The notes below the pieces were generated by a model, which worked only from the letters and a program-made list of their open reading frames with translations, was not told the DNA's origin and did not search any database. A DNA stretch of 48,502 bases, taken from an uncultured Brevibacillus sp. GTDB taxonomy: Bacteria; Bacillota; Bacilli; Brevibacillales; Brevibacillaceae. Shown here in pieces: positions 16,820 through 24,624 of this stretch (position 1 is the stretch's first letter; every line of letters starts with the position of its first letter). The stretch is from NCBI GenBank assembly GCA_946402065.1, contig CAMIVR010000020.1, positions 1-48,502 on the forward strand, read 5' to 3'. A program made the translations under genes and the position numbers.

Positions 16820-17594
16820 GCGTAATCACATCCAGCGGATCGATAAATTGATCATGGTCCTTCATCATCAGGATGAACGGCTTGGACTCACCTTCTGCCT
16901 TGGCTATCCCCAATGAGTCTCCTGATTTGACCCAATCGTTCACGGCGACAGTCGGCTTGGCCAGATTGGCGTACCACGCTTCCCGGTTGTTCGCGTACTG
17001 GACGATGACCGTATACCCCAGATCGGGCTTTTCGCCGACAAATGTGACCCAGCCCGTTTCGCCGTTCCGCACATTCGCTTGGCCGGCATCCATAATGACT
17101 TGATTCGTCAGATGATCGAACGGCCGAACGAGCTTCCACGAAGTCGGCGTCTGCCAGACGAGCGGTGTCGCCACAGGATTTTCCTGTCCCTGCTGCTGTT
17201 TGGATGAAAGAGCAGGCAGGACGGATGGGAGACTGCCAAAACGAGATTCATACCACGCCGCTACACCTTTAAAGTTAAAATCGCGAGACATGACTTCCCG
17301 CGCAGTCTCCTTCCAGGAAGCGGGCAACGCAATGCTCGATTGAAGCAGGAGATAAGCAAAGCCGACGAGGATGATCGACGCGATGATTTGAATGCCAAAC
17401 AGCTCTCGTTTCTTCAGCGGCGGAATCTGCTCATCTTCGTGACGGTCCAGGCGAAACATGCTTGTCTGATAGCTGTCTTCGATCGGATCATGCAGATCGC
17501 TGGCATAAGGGGGGAAGGCATCTCGCGCCTGCATGCGGATTTTGTCAATCCGTTCGCGTCTGCGTTCCTTTACTCGATTGACTTCGTTAAACAT
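16812..17594 (-). CDS. spoIVFA: SpoIVFA, regulator of SpoIVFB with M23-like domain
   Basis: 260 residues: a charged cytoplasmic N-terminus (1-64), one membrane segment (about 66-85), and a C-terminal domain resembling M23 peptidases (about 150-255, with GYTVIVQYANN and GDSLGIA), presumably inactive because the usual HxxxD and HxH motifs are missing. SpoIVFA anchors and inhibits SpoIVFB until SpoIVB cuts it. ATG follows GGAGGGG. It is directly upstream of and overlapping spoIVFB. Confidence 0.9.
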   Translation of the reverse strand: MFNEVNRVKERRRERIDKIRMQARDAFPPYASDLHDPIEDSYQTSMFRLDRHEDEQIPPLKKRELFGIQIIASIILVGFAYLLLQSSIALPASWKETAREVMSRDFNFKGVAAWYESRFGSLPSVLPALSSKQQQGQENPVATPLVWQTPTSWKLVRPFDHLTNQVIMDAGQANVRNGETGWVTFVGEKPDLGYTVIVQYANNREAWYANLAKPTVAVNDWVKSGDSLGIAKAEGESKPFILMMKDHDQFIDPLDVITLE

Positions 17595-17671
17595 ACAATC
17601 CCCTCCGAGACAAGCATTTCTACCATCTTATGAAAGGTCTTGTCCCTTTATGACCGGTGGAGGTCTCCCCC

Positions 17672-18436
17672 TCAGTGCATGGACTCAGCAACGTGGATGA
17701 GATCATCCTGTGTAAATTTTTTCGTAAGGTACTTCTTATGGCCGAACGATATGGTATACTGCAAGCCGTCATGCTGAAAAAGCAGTTCGTCTGCTAGATG
17801 CTTCGATGGCCTGTACAAGGCTTTCCTGCCGCCCTTGAGAGTGATCAGCTTACCTAAGCCTGCTTTGAAAAATGTCAAATCGCGCACGACGGGTACGACT
17901 GACACTCTTAGATAGCCATTGATCGACTCACCGCGATAATACATGAAAAGCCCCTCATTCACTTCATCCATATACCCATCAAATCCGCTGACGGCAAACG
18001 GAATGTTTACCGGTACGATGACATTTCTTTGAAATTTCAATTCAAATGCCTTGACCAGCTTCGCTTCTTCCATCAGTGGATTCATTCCGTCATGCAAGAT
18101 GTTTATTTGCGAGATTTTATCATCTTTCACGACGAGTTCCCAAACAAACGCGACGCGCTCACCCCCGACTTCCCCTTGAAAAAATCCCACCACGACTTGT
18201 GTATCAACTTTTTGCGGGGTTGGCAGTACAATCCATTTTCCTATCCGCCCATTGTCTTTTAGATCAGGTATCGTCACCATCGAATTCAGCAAATACGTTT
18301 CTCCCGATCTGCGACCGTTTTTGATTAGCGCGTTCATAAAATCGTCAGCAACGTGCTGCGGCCCCGCGCTTGCCGATTGAGCGGCAAACAAAACGACAAG
18401 GGAGAAAAACACGGCATTCATCCATCGTTTTCGCAT
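17672..18436 (-). CDS. secreted protein of unknown function
   Basis: 254 residues from an ATG that follows AAGGGTGAT. The long open frame continues 47 codons upstream, but those codons lack a signal peptide. Residues 1-24 form a clear signal peptide (MRKRW, hydrophobic core, then AQSASAGP). The remainder is a soluble, mainly beta-type region whose last 50 residues (ALYRPSKHLADELLFQHDG onward, with YTISFGHKK) resemble DUF4367-like C-terminal modules seen on secreted sporulation and anti-sigma proteins. It is 77 bases upstream of spoIVFA in the same direction, so an envelope or sporulation role is possible. I do not recognise a defined family. Confidence 0.6.
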   Translation of the reverse strand: MRKRWMNAVFFSLVVLFAAQSASAGPQHVADDFMNALIKNGRRSGETYLLNSMVTIPDLKDNGRIGKWIVLPTPQKVDTQVVVGFFQGEVGGERVAFVWELVVKDDKISQINILHDGMNPLMEEAKLVKAFELKFQRNVIVPVNIPFAVSGFDGYMDEVNEGLFMYYRGESINGYLRVSVVPVVRDLTFFKAGLGKLITLKGGRKALYRPSKHLADELLFQHDGLQYTISFGHKKYLTKKFTQDDLIHVAESMH

Positions 18437-18668
18437 ATGATCACCCTTGGTATTATAGCCGCTGGCTGCCGGAACCATGTATGTAGCAAAGACTCCCCTC
18501 TGCAAATACGGTCTGAGCCTCGCCTGAACTTTCCGAATGGACAGAAAAGACCCGCTCCAGTTAAAGAACGATTGCACAGATAGACACTTTTACCAAAAGT
18601 ATTCATCCATTGCACGGCGTTCCTTGCTGGATAGCGGGCCCAATCATATTTTTCGTTAGATGCGATGC

Positions 18669-19646
18669 TCAGGCTGTCCCCAGCTTGACGCCAAGCTCAG
18701 TCAAATACTGGCGATAGGCGATGCTGACGCGGTCGCATTTGAGTGAAAGCTCGACCTGCAAATCAAGCGGCAGATCCTCTGGCTTCTGGTTTTCCACGAT
18801 CGGCTTGTCCTGCGAAAAAATCAAGTCCTGGAAGCGGTTGATTTCCTCGTCCGACATATTGGTCTCGTAATTGAAGGAGATCACGCCATAAGCGACGGTT
18901 TGCTGTTCATCGAGCGGCAGGACGGTCAGCAGGATCGACATCAGGTGGCCGTTTTCACGGTCGCGCTTGGTGAACTTCACCGTCAATGGACGGAGAATTT
19001 CGTACGTATAATAGACGTGCTTGGATTGGCCCGTTCCGTCCGGGTCGGGCTGGAACACCGCAATTTCATCAGAGCGGATAACGCCCTGCTCACGGTGGAC
19101 GCGATAATCGCCGATCTCCATATGGGTCGACACGCCGAGATAGCCTTCATGGACGACTGCCAGATGCCCGACATCCAGAAAGTTCTCAATTACCCGCGGC
19201 GGTTTGGCCGCGACTGTCTGCGGGCCCCAGATTACATTGCGGTACGCCGGATCGGCAAATTCCGGCAAGGCAAAAAAATCAGGCTGATTGTTGCCCAGAT
19301 TGACCCAGACAAATCCGTACCGCTCGGCACAGCCGTATGGCAAGGCCCGCGCTTTGCCGGGAATCGCCTGGTCGGCAGGCAGTTGCGGTATCTTCACACA
19401 GGCGCCGGACGATTCGTACTCCCAGCCGTGGTATGGACAGACGAGCTTACCGTCGCGGACGCAGCCAAGCGACAGCGCTGCCCCCCTGTGGATGCACAGG
19501 TCTTTAAACGCATGAACTCCCGTTTCATTGCGGAAGAGAACCACACGCTCACCCATAACGGTGACTTGCACAGGGCGCTCTTGTACATCCGCCGAGGGGC
19601 AGGCGACGATCCATTCGTTGCGCAGTACGGTATCTTGCACGATCAT
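18669..19646 (-). CDS. Rieske non-heme iron oxygenase, alpha subunit type
   Basis: 325 residues. The Rieske [2Fe-2S] domain carries CIHRG (Cys51, His53) and CPYHGW (Cys70, His73). The catalytic domain has the mononuclear iron motif in NFLDVGHLAVVHEG, with Asn155, Asp158, His161 and His166. The family uses electrons from a separate reductase to hydroxylate, dealkylate or open aromatic or heterocyclic substrates; no reductase or ferredoxin gene is in the window. It is similar in layout to vanillate- and phthalate-type oxygenases and to N-demethylases. It is divergent from a purine-type permease with a shared control region, so a purine or related heterocycle is a reasonable but unproven substrate guess. 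ATG follows AAGGAG. Confidence 0.85.
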   Translation of the reverse strand: MIVQDTVLRNEWIVACPSADVQERPVQVTVMGERVVLFRNETGVHAFKDLCIHRGAALSLGCVRDGKLVCPYHGWEYESSGACVKIPQLPADQAIPGKARALPYGCAERYGFVWVNLGNNQPDFFALPEFADPAYRNVIWGPQTVAAKPPRVIENFLDVGHLAVVHEGYLGVSTHMEIGDYRVHREQGVIRSDEIAVFQPDPDGTGQSKHVYYTYEILRPLTVKFTKRDRENGHLMSILLTVLPLDEQQTVAYGVISFNYETNMSDEEINRFQDLIFSQDKPIVENQKPEDLPLDLQVELSLKCDRVSIAYRQYLTELGVKLGTA

Positions 19647-19693
19647 CGATTGGACACTCCTTTATTGAATACGTATTTTTACAATCCCCCAAC

Positions 19694-19723
19694 ATTGTAG
19701 CGGGTTGATTGAAAGGAAGTCAA
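19694..19723 (-). promoter_or_regulatory. sigma-A promoter of the Rieske gene
   Basis: TTGACT (19723-19718) and TACAAT (19699-19694), each one base from consensus, with an 18-base spacer on the minus strand. A 6-bp inverted repeat, GGTTGA/TCAACC (19703-19708, 19720-19725), overlaps the -35. Confidence 0.7.
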
Positions 19724-19725
19724 CC

Positions 19726-19742
19726 AAAACACGAACATTATC
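19726..19742 (+). promoter_or_regulatory. PurR-box-like site 1
   Basis: AAACACGAACATT (19727-19739) matches the Bacillus PurBox AWWWCCGAACWWT at 11 of 13 positions, including the CGAAC core. It lies just upstream of the Rieske -35 and of the permease promoter, between the divergent genes. Confidence 0.45.
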
Positions 19743-19772
19743 AGTTTATTTTCGAGAAATACGTGAATTTTG

Positions 19773-19802
19773 TTGCTTTATTTCAGTTTGATGCTATATA
19801 AT
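19773..19802 (+). promoter_or_regulatory. sigma-A promoter of the permease gene
   Basis: TTGCTT (19773-19778), an 18-base spacer and a perfect TATAAT (19797-19802). Transcription should begin near 19809, inside PurR-box-like site 2. Confidence 0.65.
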
Positions 19803-19811
19803 TCACTGCAT

Positions 19812-19826
19812 ATCGTTCGTGTTTAG
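19812..19826 (-). promoter_or_regulatory. PurR-box-like site 2, inverse orientation
   Basis: Read on the minus strand this is AAACACGAACGAT, sharing the ten bases AAACACGAAC with site 1 and matching the PurBox at 10 of 13 positions. The two sites point toward each other across the permease promoter, with 78 bases between the shared words, wider than the 16-17 bases usual in B. subtilis. Confidence 0.4.
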
Positions 19827-19857
19827 TTTAATACATTGTTTGAGGAGGCCATCAGAA

Positions 19858-21210
19858 GTGGAACAACATCGCGAAGGCTCGCAACTGGTCGTGGGCGTCG
19901 ATGACAAAATCAGTGTCGGGAAAGCCTTTTTACTTGGATTGCAGCACGTGCTGGCTATGGACTTGTACATCGCTCCTATCATTATTGCTGGCTTGCTGGC
20001 ACTCGACACAACCAGCACGTCCTTTTTCATTCAGATGTGCTTCCTTGCCACAGGGATCGGCACATTGATTCAGACGGGGTTTGGCTTGCGCTTGCCAGTC
20101 GTGCAGGGGCCCTCCTACGTACCGATCGGCGCACTGTCAGCGATCGGCGGAAAACTCGGCCTCGGAGCCATGATCGGCAGCTTGATGCCCGGCGCCTTAC
20201 TGATGGTGCTGTTGGGATACCCGCTGAAATGGTTCGCCAAAGCCGTGCGGAAGTTCATTCCTCCCCTTGTCGGCGGGACGGTCATCATCATCGTCGGGAT
20301 CTCGCTGATGCCGATTGGCATGGGCAACATTTACCGTGCCCCCGGCAACATCGGCACGAATTGCCTGATTGCCGCCGTCTCCGCTGCTGTCCTGGTCGTC
20401 TGTATGCTGTTGGGAAGAAAAACGCAGGGCGCTGGCACGTTTTTTCGGCTCGTCTCCGTATTGGTAGCCATCTGCGCCGGTACAATTACGGCTGCGTTCT
20501 TCGGCTCGGTTGACTTCAGTCCGGTAACAAGCGCTTCCTGGATTGCCGTACCCAAGCTTCTGCCATACGGTGCCCCGGTGTTCGACTGGAGTGCCGTACT
20601 GACCATGGTGTTCGTCTACCTGATCATCATGATTGAAACGACGGGAACGTGGTTTGTCGTCTCCTCGGTTACCGGGAAGGAATTGACGGAAGAACGTCTG
20701 AACCGGGCTGCCGTCGGTGAAGGATTGGGTTGCTTCGTCGGCGCTCTGTTTGGCGGAACACCGATGACCGGTTATTCTTCCAACGCCGGTTTGATCGCCG
20801 TTACCGGCATCGGCAGCCGCATGGCGATTATGGCAGGGGGAATCATCCTGATTGGACTCGGTCTTGTGCCCAAGCTGTCTGCTGCCATTACCTGTATCCC
20901 TGAGCCTGTCATCAACGGCATATTCGGTATCGTCAGCGTAGCTGTCGTCGCCAACGGTATCAAAGTCATTCAGCACATCACGATCGACGACCGCAACATG
21001 ATGGTAATCGGTCTGCCAATCCTGCTGACGATTGCCGTCATCGTACTGCCAAGTGGAGTGTTGGAGGGTGTGCCGGATTTCGTCAATTACATTCTCTCCT
21101 CAGGCATCACCGTCGGCGCTTTGGCTACAGTGATATTGAACCTGATCATTCCGGAAGCGAAGCAAAAGCAAACGGCGATCAGCCCTCGCCCTACCGAAAA
21201 CCAGGCATAA
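19858..21210 (+). CDS. NCS2-family xanthine/uracil/urate-type permease
   Basis: 450 residues with about 12-14 membrane segments. The family motif VQGPSYVPIGALSAIG lies in the third-segment region, and GGTPMTGYSSNAGLIAVTGIGSR gives the conserved substrate-binding segment, which is closer to xanthine/uric-acid transporters than to UraA. It imports a nucleobase with protons. The GTG at 19858 is preferred over an upstream in-frame GTG because GAGGAGG lies 9 bases before it. The flanking PurR-like sites and the divergent Rieske oxygenase suggest a purine or modified purine substrate. A shared terminator follows. Confidence 0.88.
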   Translation: MEQHREGSQLVVGVDDKISVGKAFLLGLQHVLAMDLYIAPIIIAGLLALDTTSTSFFIQMCFLATGIGTLIQTGFGLRLPVVQGPSYVPIGALSAIGGKLGLGAMIGSLMPGALLMVLLGYPLKWFAKAVRKFIPPLVGGTVIIIVGISLMPIGMGNIYRAPGNIGTNCLIAAVSAAVLVVCMLLGRKTQGAGTFFRLVSVLVAICAGTITAAFFGSVDFSPVTSASWIAVPKLLPYGAPVFDWSAVLTMVFVYLIIMIETTGTWFVVSSVTGKELTEERLNRAAVGEGLGCFVGALFGGTPMTGYSSNAGLIAVTGIGSRMAIMAGGIILIGLGLVPKLSAAITCIPEPVINGIFGIVSVAVVANGIKVIQHITIDDRNMMVIGLPILLTIAVIVLPSGVLEGVPDFVNYILSSGITVGALATVILNLIIPEAKQKQTAISPRPTENQA

Positions 21211-21272
21211 CACGATACATGGCGTAGCAGAACACCCCCGCTTTTATCCAAACAAGAAAACGATGCCACAAG

Positions 21273-21308
21273 AAAAAGCAGTTTCTCCGTTACAGAGAAA
21301 CTGCTTTT
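21273..21308. terminator. bidirectional terminator between permease and cold-shock gene
   Basis: AAAAGCAGTTTCTC and GAGAAACTGCTTTT form a perfect 14-bp stem around a 7-base loop, with A5 on one side and T4 on the other, between convergent genes. Confidence 0.88.
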
Positions 21309-21325
21309 CAGGTCGTGTTGGTAGA

Positions 21326-21526
21326 TTACAGTTTTACAACGTTAGCAGCTTGTGGTCCACGGCTACCTTGAACGATTTCAAACTCAACTTTTTGACCTTC
21401 TTCAAGAGTTTTGAAACCTTCTGATTGGATAGCGCTGTAGTGAACGAATACATCTTCTCCGCCTTCTACTTGAATGAAGCCGAAGCCCTTTTCCGCATTA
21501 AACCATTTTACTGTACCTTGTTGCAT
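21326..21526 (-). CDS. cold-shock protein, CspA/CspB family
   Basis: 66 residues, full length for the family. RNP-1 is KGFGFIQ and RNP-2 is VFVHYSAI; the start [14 protein letters not shown] is typical. It binds single-stranded RNA and DNA as an RNA chaperone. ATG at 21526 follows AGGAGG; an upstream start without a ribosome site is less likely. The gene is preceded by a long untranslated region with a strong hairpin, as expected for a thermally regulated csp mRNA. Confidence 0.95.
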   Translation of the reverse strand: MQQGTVKWFNAEKGFGFIQVEGGEDVFVHYSAIQSEGFKTLEEGQKVEFEIVQGSRGPQAANVVKL

Positions 21527-21628
21527 GAAGAAAAACCTCCTAAAAATGACGCCCACGAAGAGGCGATAAAGTGTACGTTAACCTACTTTTACCAATCGCT
21601 CTTTCATGTACGGTAAAAAGCCGCACCC

Positions 21629-21662
21629 AATGAGATTTGATCACATGGTGACGCATCTCATT
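21629..21662 (-). promoter_or_regulatory. hairpin in the cold-shock 5' untranslated region
   Basis: AATGAGAT and ATCTCATT pair perfectly (8 bp), with an inner TCAC/GTGA stem, about 100 bases upstream of the csp start. The roughly 190 bases between the csp start and the next plausible boundary hold no gene. The structure could be part of a temperature-sensing leader. GGTTAAC-like words recur on the minus strand of this region (near 21580 and 21712). Confidence 0.45.
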
Positions 21663-21782
21663 ACAGGTACGACTATCCAATCCATCAAATCACTTATAGG
21701 TAAGTAAAATGGTTAACTTAGATCAAAGTTTACCACATTTCTTTGGGTTTGTCACGCAATTTGCCAAGGAGCAGAAAAGTTG

Positions 21783-22907
21783 TTAACGACCGTACTGCTT
21801 TCTCATTCCCATGTTCAAAACCACGGCGATAATGAGGAAATTGGTAACGAGTGAGCTCCCTCCGTAACTGATAAACGGAAGCGGAATCCCTGTGATCGGC
21901 ATCAGCTGTATCGTCATGCCGATGTTTTCAAACACTTGAAACGTCAGCATTCCTACGACACCCGCCACCACATAGGAAGCGAACGGGTCCTTTACCTGCA
22001 TGGCAATTTGGATGAGTCGGAAAATCAGGAAGAAAAAGAGAATCATCAGCAGCCCGGCACCGATAAACCCGGTCTTTTCGGCAATAACCGTGAAAATAAA
22101 ATCGCTCTCCCCGACCGGTACCCATTTCAGGCTAGCCTGTGTTGGCGTGTCTACCCCTTTGCCGAGTAATTGGCCGGAGCCGATCGCAATGAGTGACTGC
22201 TTTAACTGGAAGCCTCTGCCCATCGCTTCCAGGTCTGGATTTAACCAGTAGACGACGCGATCCCACTGATAGGGTTTAACGATCTTGAAAAAAAGCTTCT
22301 CTTGAAATTGGTACAGGTAGACCAGCAAGCCGATAAAGCTGCCGAACAGCGTCCCCAAATACAAGACGTGCTTCAGGCGAATCCCGCCGACGACAAGCAT
22401 CGTCACCATGATCCCGCCAAAGACCATCGACGTCCCCAGGTCCGGTTGGATCAAGATGAGGAACAGCGGTAAGCCAATCATCAGAAAGATTGGAATCAAA
22501 TGATAAAACGTTTCCAGTCGCTTGCCCTTCTCTTCCATCTTGGTCATCAGTCGTGCAACGGCCAGAATTGCAAACAATTTCATCGGCTCTCCCGGCTGGA
22601 ACAGAACGGGGCCCAGATCATACCAGCTTGTTGTATTGTTAATGGGCGTTGTTTTCAATACCCCGATCAGCAGAACAATGCCGACTCCGTACATCGGGTA
22701 CGCCAACGTATAGTACAGGCGATAGTCAAGAAACAGAGAAGCGAACAAAAGCCCAAAACCGAGCAAATACCAAAGTATCTGTTTATTTGCCGCTTCCGCT
22801 CCGGCGGCAGAGCCAGAGATCCCCATGTAGCTAAACGCCCCTAGACCAACGAGAATGAGTAAGATCGACCAGTCGATCTCTTTCAGATAGCTTTTTTGGA
22901 GATCCAT
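21783..22907 (-). CDS. rodA: RodA-type SEDS peptidoglycan polymerase
   Basis: 374 residues with about 10 membrane segments. SEDS motifs are visible: LIQPDLGTSMVF, VPVGESDFIFTVIAEKTGF and GIPLPFISYGGSSLV. RodA polymerises glycan strands together with a class B PBP, here presumably the PBP2 encoded at 24.6-27.1 kb. ATG at 22907 follows GGGAGGAG; 37 upstream in-frame codons lack a ribosome site and include a simple repeat. It is the last gene of the mreBCD-PBP2-minCD-rodA run. FtsW and SpoVE are the alternatives, but the mre context favours RodA. Confidence 0.9.
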   Translation of the reverse strand: MDLQKSYLKEIDWSILLILVGLGAFSYMGISGSAAGAEAANKQILWYLLGFGLLFASLFLDYRLYYTLAYPMYGVGIVLLIGVLKTTPINNTTSWYDLGPVLFQPGEPMKLFAILAVARLMTKMEEKGKRLETFYHLIPIFLMIGLPLFLILIQPDLGTSMVFGGIMVTMLVVGGIRLKHVLYLGTLFGSFIGLLVYLYQFQEKLFFKIVKPYQWDRVVYWLNPDLEAMGRGFQLKQSLIAIGSGQLLGKGVDTPTQASLKWVPVGESDFIFTVIAEKTGFIGAGLLMILFFFLIFRLIQIAMQVKDPFASYVVAGVVGMLTFQVFENIGMTIQLMPITGIPLPFISYGGSSLVTNFLIIAVVLNMGMRKQYGR

Positions 22908-22947
22908 ATTCTCCTCCCAAAGATAAAAGAAACAGGAGGCATCCCCT

Positions 22948-22973
22948 GTCTCTCTCTTTTGTCTCTCTCTTTT
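22948..22973. repeat. 13-bp perfect tandem duplication before rodA
   Basis: GTCTCTCTCTTTT occurs twice head to tail (22948-22960, 22961-22973) in the 144-base gap between minD and rodA. On the minus strand it reads as purine-rich repeats. It may be a slippage-prone simple sequence. Confidence 0.7.
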
Positions 22974-23051
22974 GTCTGTCTCGATGTTCTGTGATTTCCG
23001 GAAATGTCCAAAATCCAATCCCCAAATGGTCTTTCGATTTATGCTACTTCC

Positions 23052-23846
23052 TCATTTCAATCCAAAAAATTTGCGGACCTTCGTAAATACGCCTTGTTTT
23101 TGCTCAAGCGGCATGAGCGGAATCGATTCGCCCAGGAGCCGGCGGGCGATGTTGCGATACGCGAGGGATGCGCGTGACTCGTGGTTCATCACCGTCGGCT
23201 CCCCCTGATTGGCCGCTCTGATTACATATTCATCATCAGGCACGACTCCCAGCAAGTCAATGGCTAATAAATCCAGTATATCTTCGACATCGAGCATGTC
23301 GCCGTTCTTTACCATATGGGCCCGCACGCGGTTAATGACCAGCTTCGGCATGCCGACTTTTTCCCGTTCGAGCAAGCCGATGATCCGATCCGCATCCCGT
23401 ACAGCCGCCTTTTCGGGAGTTGTCACGACGATTGCTTGGTCTGCGCCTGCTACCGCGTTGCGAAAACCCTGCTCAATTCCGGCGGGACAATCGATGACGA
23501 CGTAGTCAAACTCCCGTTTCAACTGCGTGACGATCTCTTCCATCTGCTCCGGTGTAACCGCTGATTTGTCCTTTGTCTGGGCAGCCGGCAACAGGGCAAG
23601 CGTTTCGAAGCGCTTGTCCTTGATCAAAGCCTGCTGCAAGCGGCAGGCTCCCTCGGCCACATCAACGAGATCGTAGATGATGCGGTTTTCCAGTCCCATG
23701 ACAACATCCAGGTTGCGCAAACCGATATCTGTATCTACCATGCAAACCTTTTGCCCGTTCAGCGCAAGTGCTGTCCCAACGTTAGCGGATGTCGTGGTTT
23801 TTCCAACGCCGCCTTTACCCGATGTTACTACGATTGCAATCCCCAA
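23052..23846 (-). CDS. minD: MinD, septum-site ATPase
   Basis: 264 residues. The deviant Walker A is SGKGGVGKTT (9-18), followed by DTDIGLRNLDVVMGLE and the DCPAGIE Walker B region. The C-terminal amphipathic helix (VFTKVRKFFGLK) binds the membrane. With MinC it blocks polar division. The TTG at 23846, preceded by GAGGGG, gives the standard MinD beginning MGIAIVVTSGKGG; a longer upstream frame is only read-through of the minC-minD junction. It starts 25 bases after minC. Confidence 0.95.
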   Translation of the reverse strand: MGIAIVVTSGKGGVGKTTTSANVGTALALNGQKVCMVDTDIGLRNLDVVMGLENRIIYDLVDVAEGACRLQQALIKDKRFETLALLPAAQTKDKSAVTPEQMEEIVTQLKREFDYVVIDCPAGIEQGFRNAVAGADQAIVVTTPEKAAVRDADRIIGLLEREKVGMPKLVINRVRAHMVKNGDMLDVEDILDLLAIDLLGVVPDDEYVIRAANQGEPTVMNHESRASLAYRNIARRLLGESIPLMPLEQKQGVFTKVRKFFGLK

Positions 23847-23871
23847 ACCGTTTCCCCTCTTTCCACTTGCC

Positions 23872-24543
23872 TCAAGCTTTCTTCTCTCCCAATTCGGGTC
23901 GTACACGCGGTAGATGATTCATTTTCGCGACGATCATTTTGCCGTCCTCCAAATAGGCGAATTCAGTCGTTGTCGTGCTGACCGCCCACTCTTCGCCGGG
24001 GCGGCTGATCGTATCAGCAATCCGCAGCTGTGTTGGCTGCAGTGAAGCCGATGCGATTATCGCCTGTTTATCTCCACCAACACCCGCATGTGCAACCCCG
24101 CGCAAATGGCCGAGGACAAATATGCTTCCTGTGCACTTGATGGCACCGCCTGGATTGACATCGCCAAGCAGCAACAAGTCACCATCGTAGTCAATTACTT
24201 GGCCTGAACGCACATTGCGGACTTCGACAGTAAAACTGGATTTCAAGCGCTCGGCAAGCGCCTCTTCCTTGGAAATGACGTCTGCATCTATTGTGTGAAT
24301 GACAAGATTCCCTTGCTGGCGAATCACTTCTGTCAATTGTTCCTGCTGCTCAGGTGAACAGTAACGTTTTCCCAGTTTTATCGATACCCGAATCAATGGG
24401 CCGCTTAGTATTTGTTGATGGCTGTGCTCGATTTTTTCCCGTAAATCCGATAAAAGTTCTTCAAAGGAGCACGTGTCGTCCATGAGAAAGACCAGTCCAT
24501 CCTTTGTCCCTTTAATGATCACTTTATTCTTGGACGCGGTCAT
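23872..24543 (-). CDS. minC: MinC, septum-site inhibitor of FtsZ
   Basis: 223 residues: an N-terminal domain (1-100) that destabilises FtsZ polymers and a C-terminal beta-helix (about 105-200), with GDLLLLGDVNPGGAI and the HLRGVAHAG motif, that dimerises and binds MinD. ATG follows GAGGTGA. Upstream is the PBP2 gene, downstream minD, the conserved mre-min order. Confidence 0.94.
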   Translation of the reverse strand: MTASKNKVIIKGTKDGLVFLMDDTCSFEELLSDLREKIEHSHQQILSGPLIRVSIKLGKRYCSPEQQEQLTEVIRQQGNLVIHTIDADVISKEEALAERLKSSFTVEVRNVRSGQVIDYDGDLLLLGDVNPGGAIKCTGSIFVLGHLRGVAHAGVGGDKQAIIASASLQPTQLRIADTISRPGEEWAVSTTTTEFAYLEDGKMIVAKMNHLPRVRPELGEKKA

Positions 24544-24624
24544 TGTCGCGATTCACCTCAACCGTTACCATTCGCCAAAAAATAAAATGTTCCTGCTCGG
24601 GTTACAGAAATTTGCCGTTTTTTG

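Noticed and set aside
19803..19857. Purine riboswitch before the permease
   Set aside because: The leader between the promoter and the start codon is under 60 bases and lacks the conserved aptamer core.
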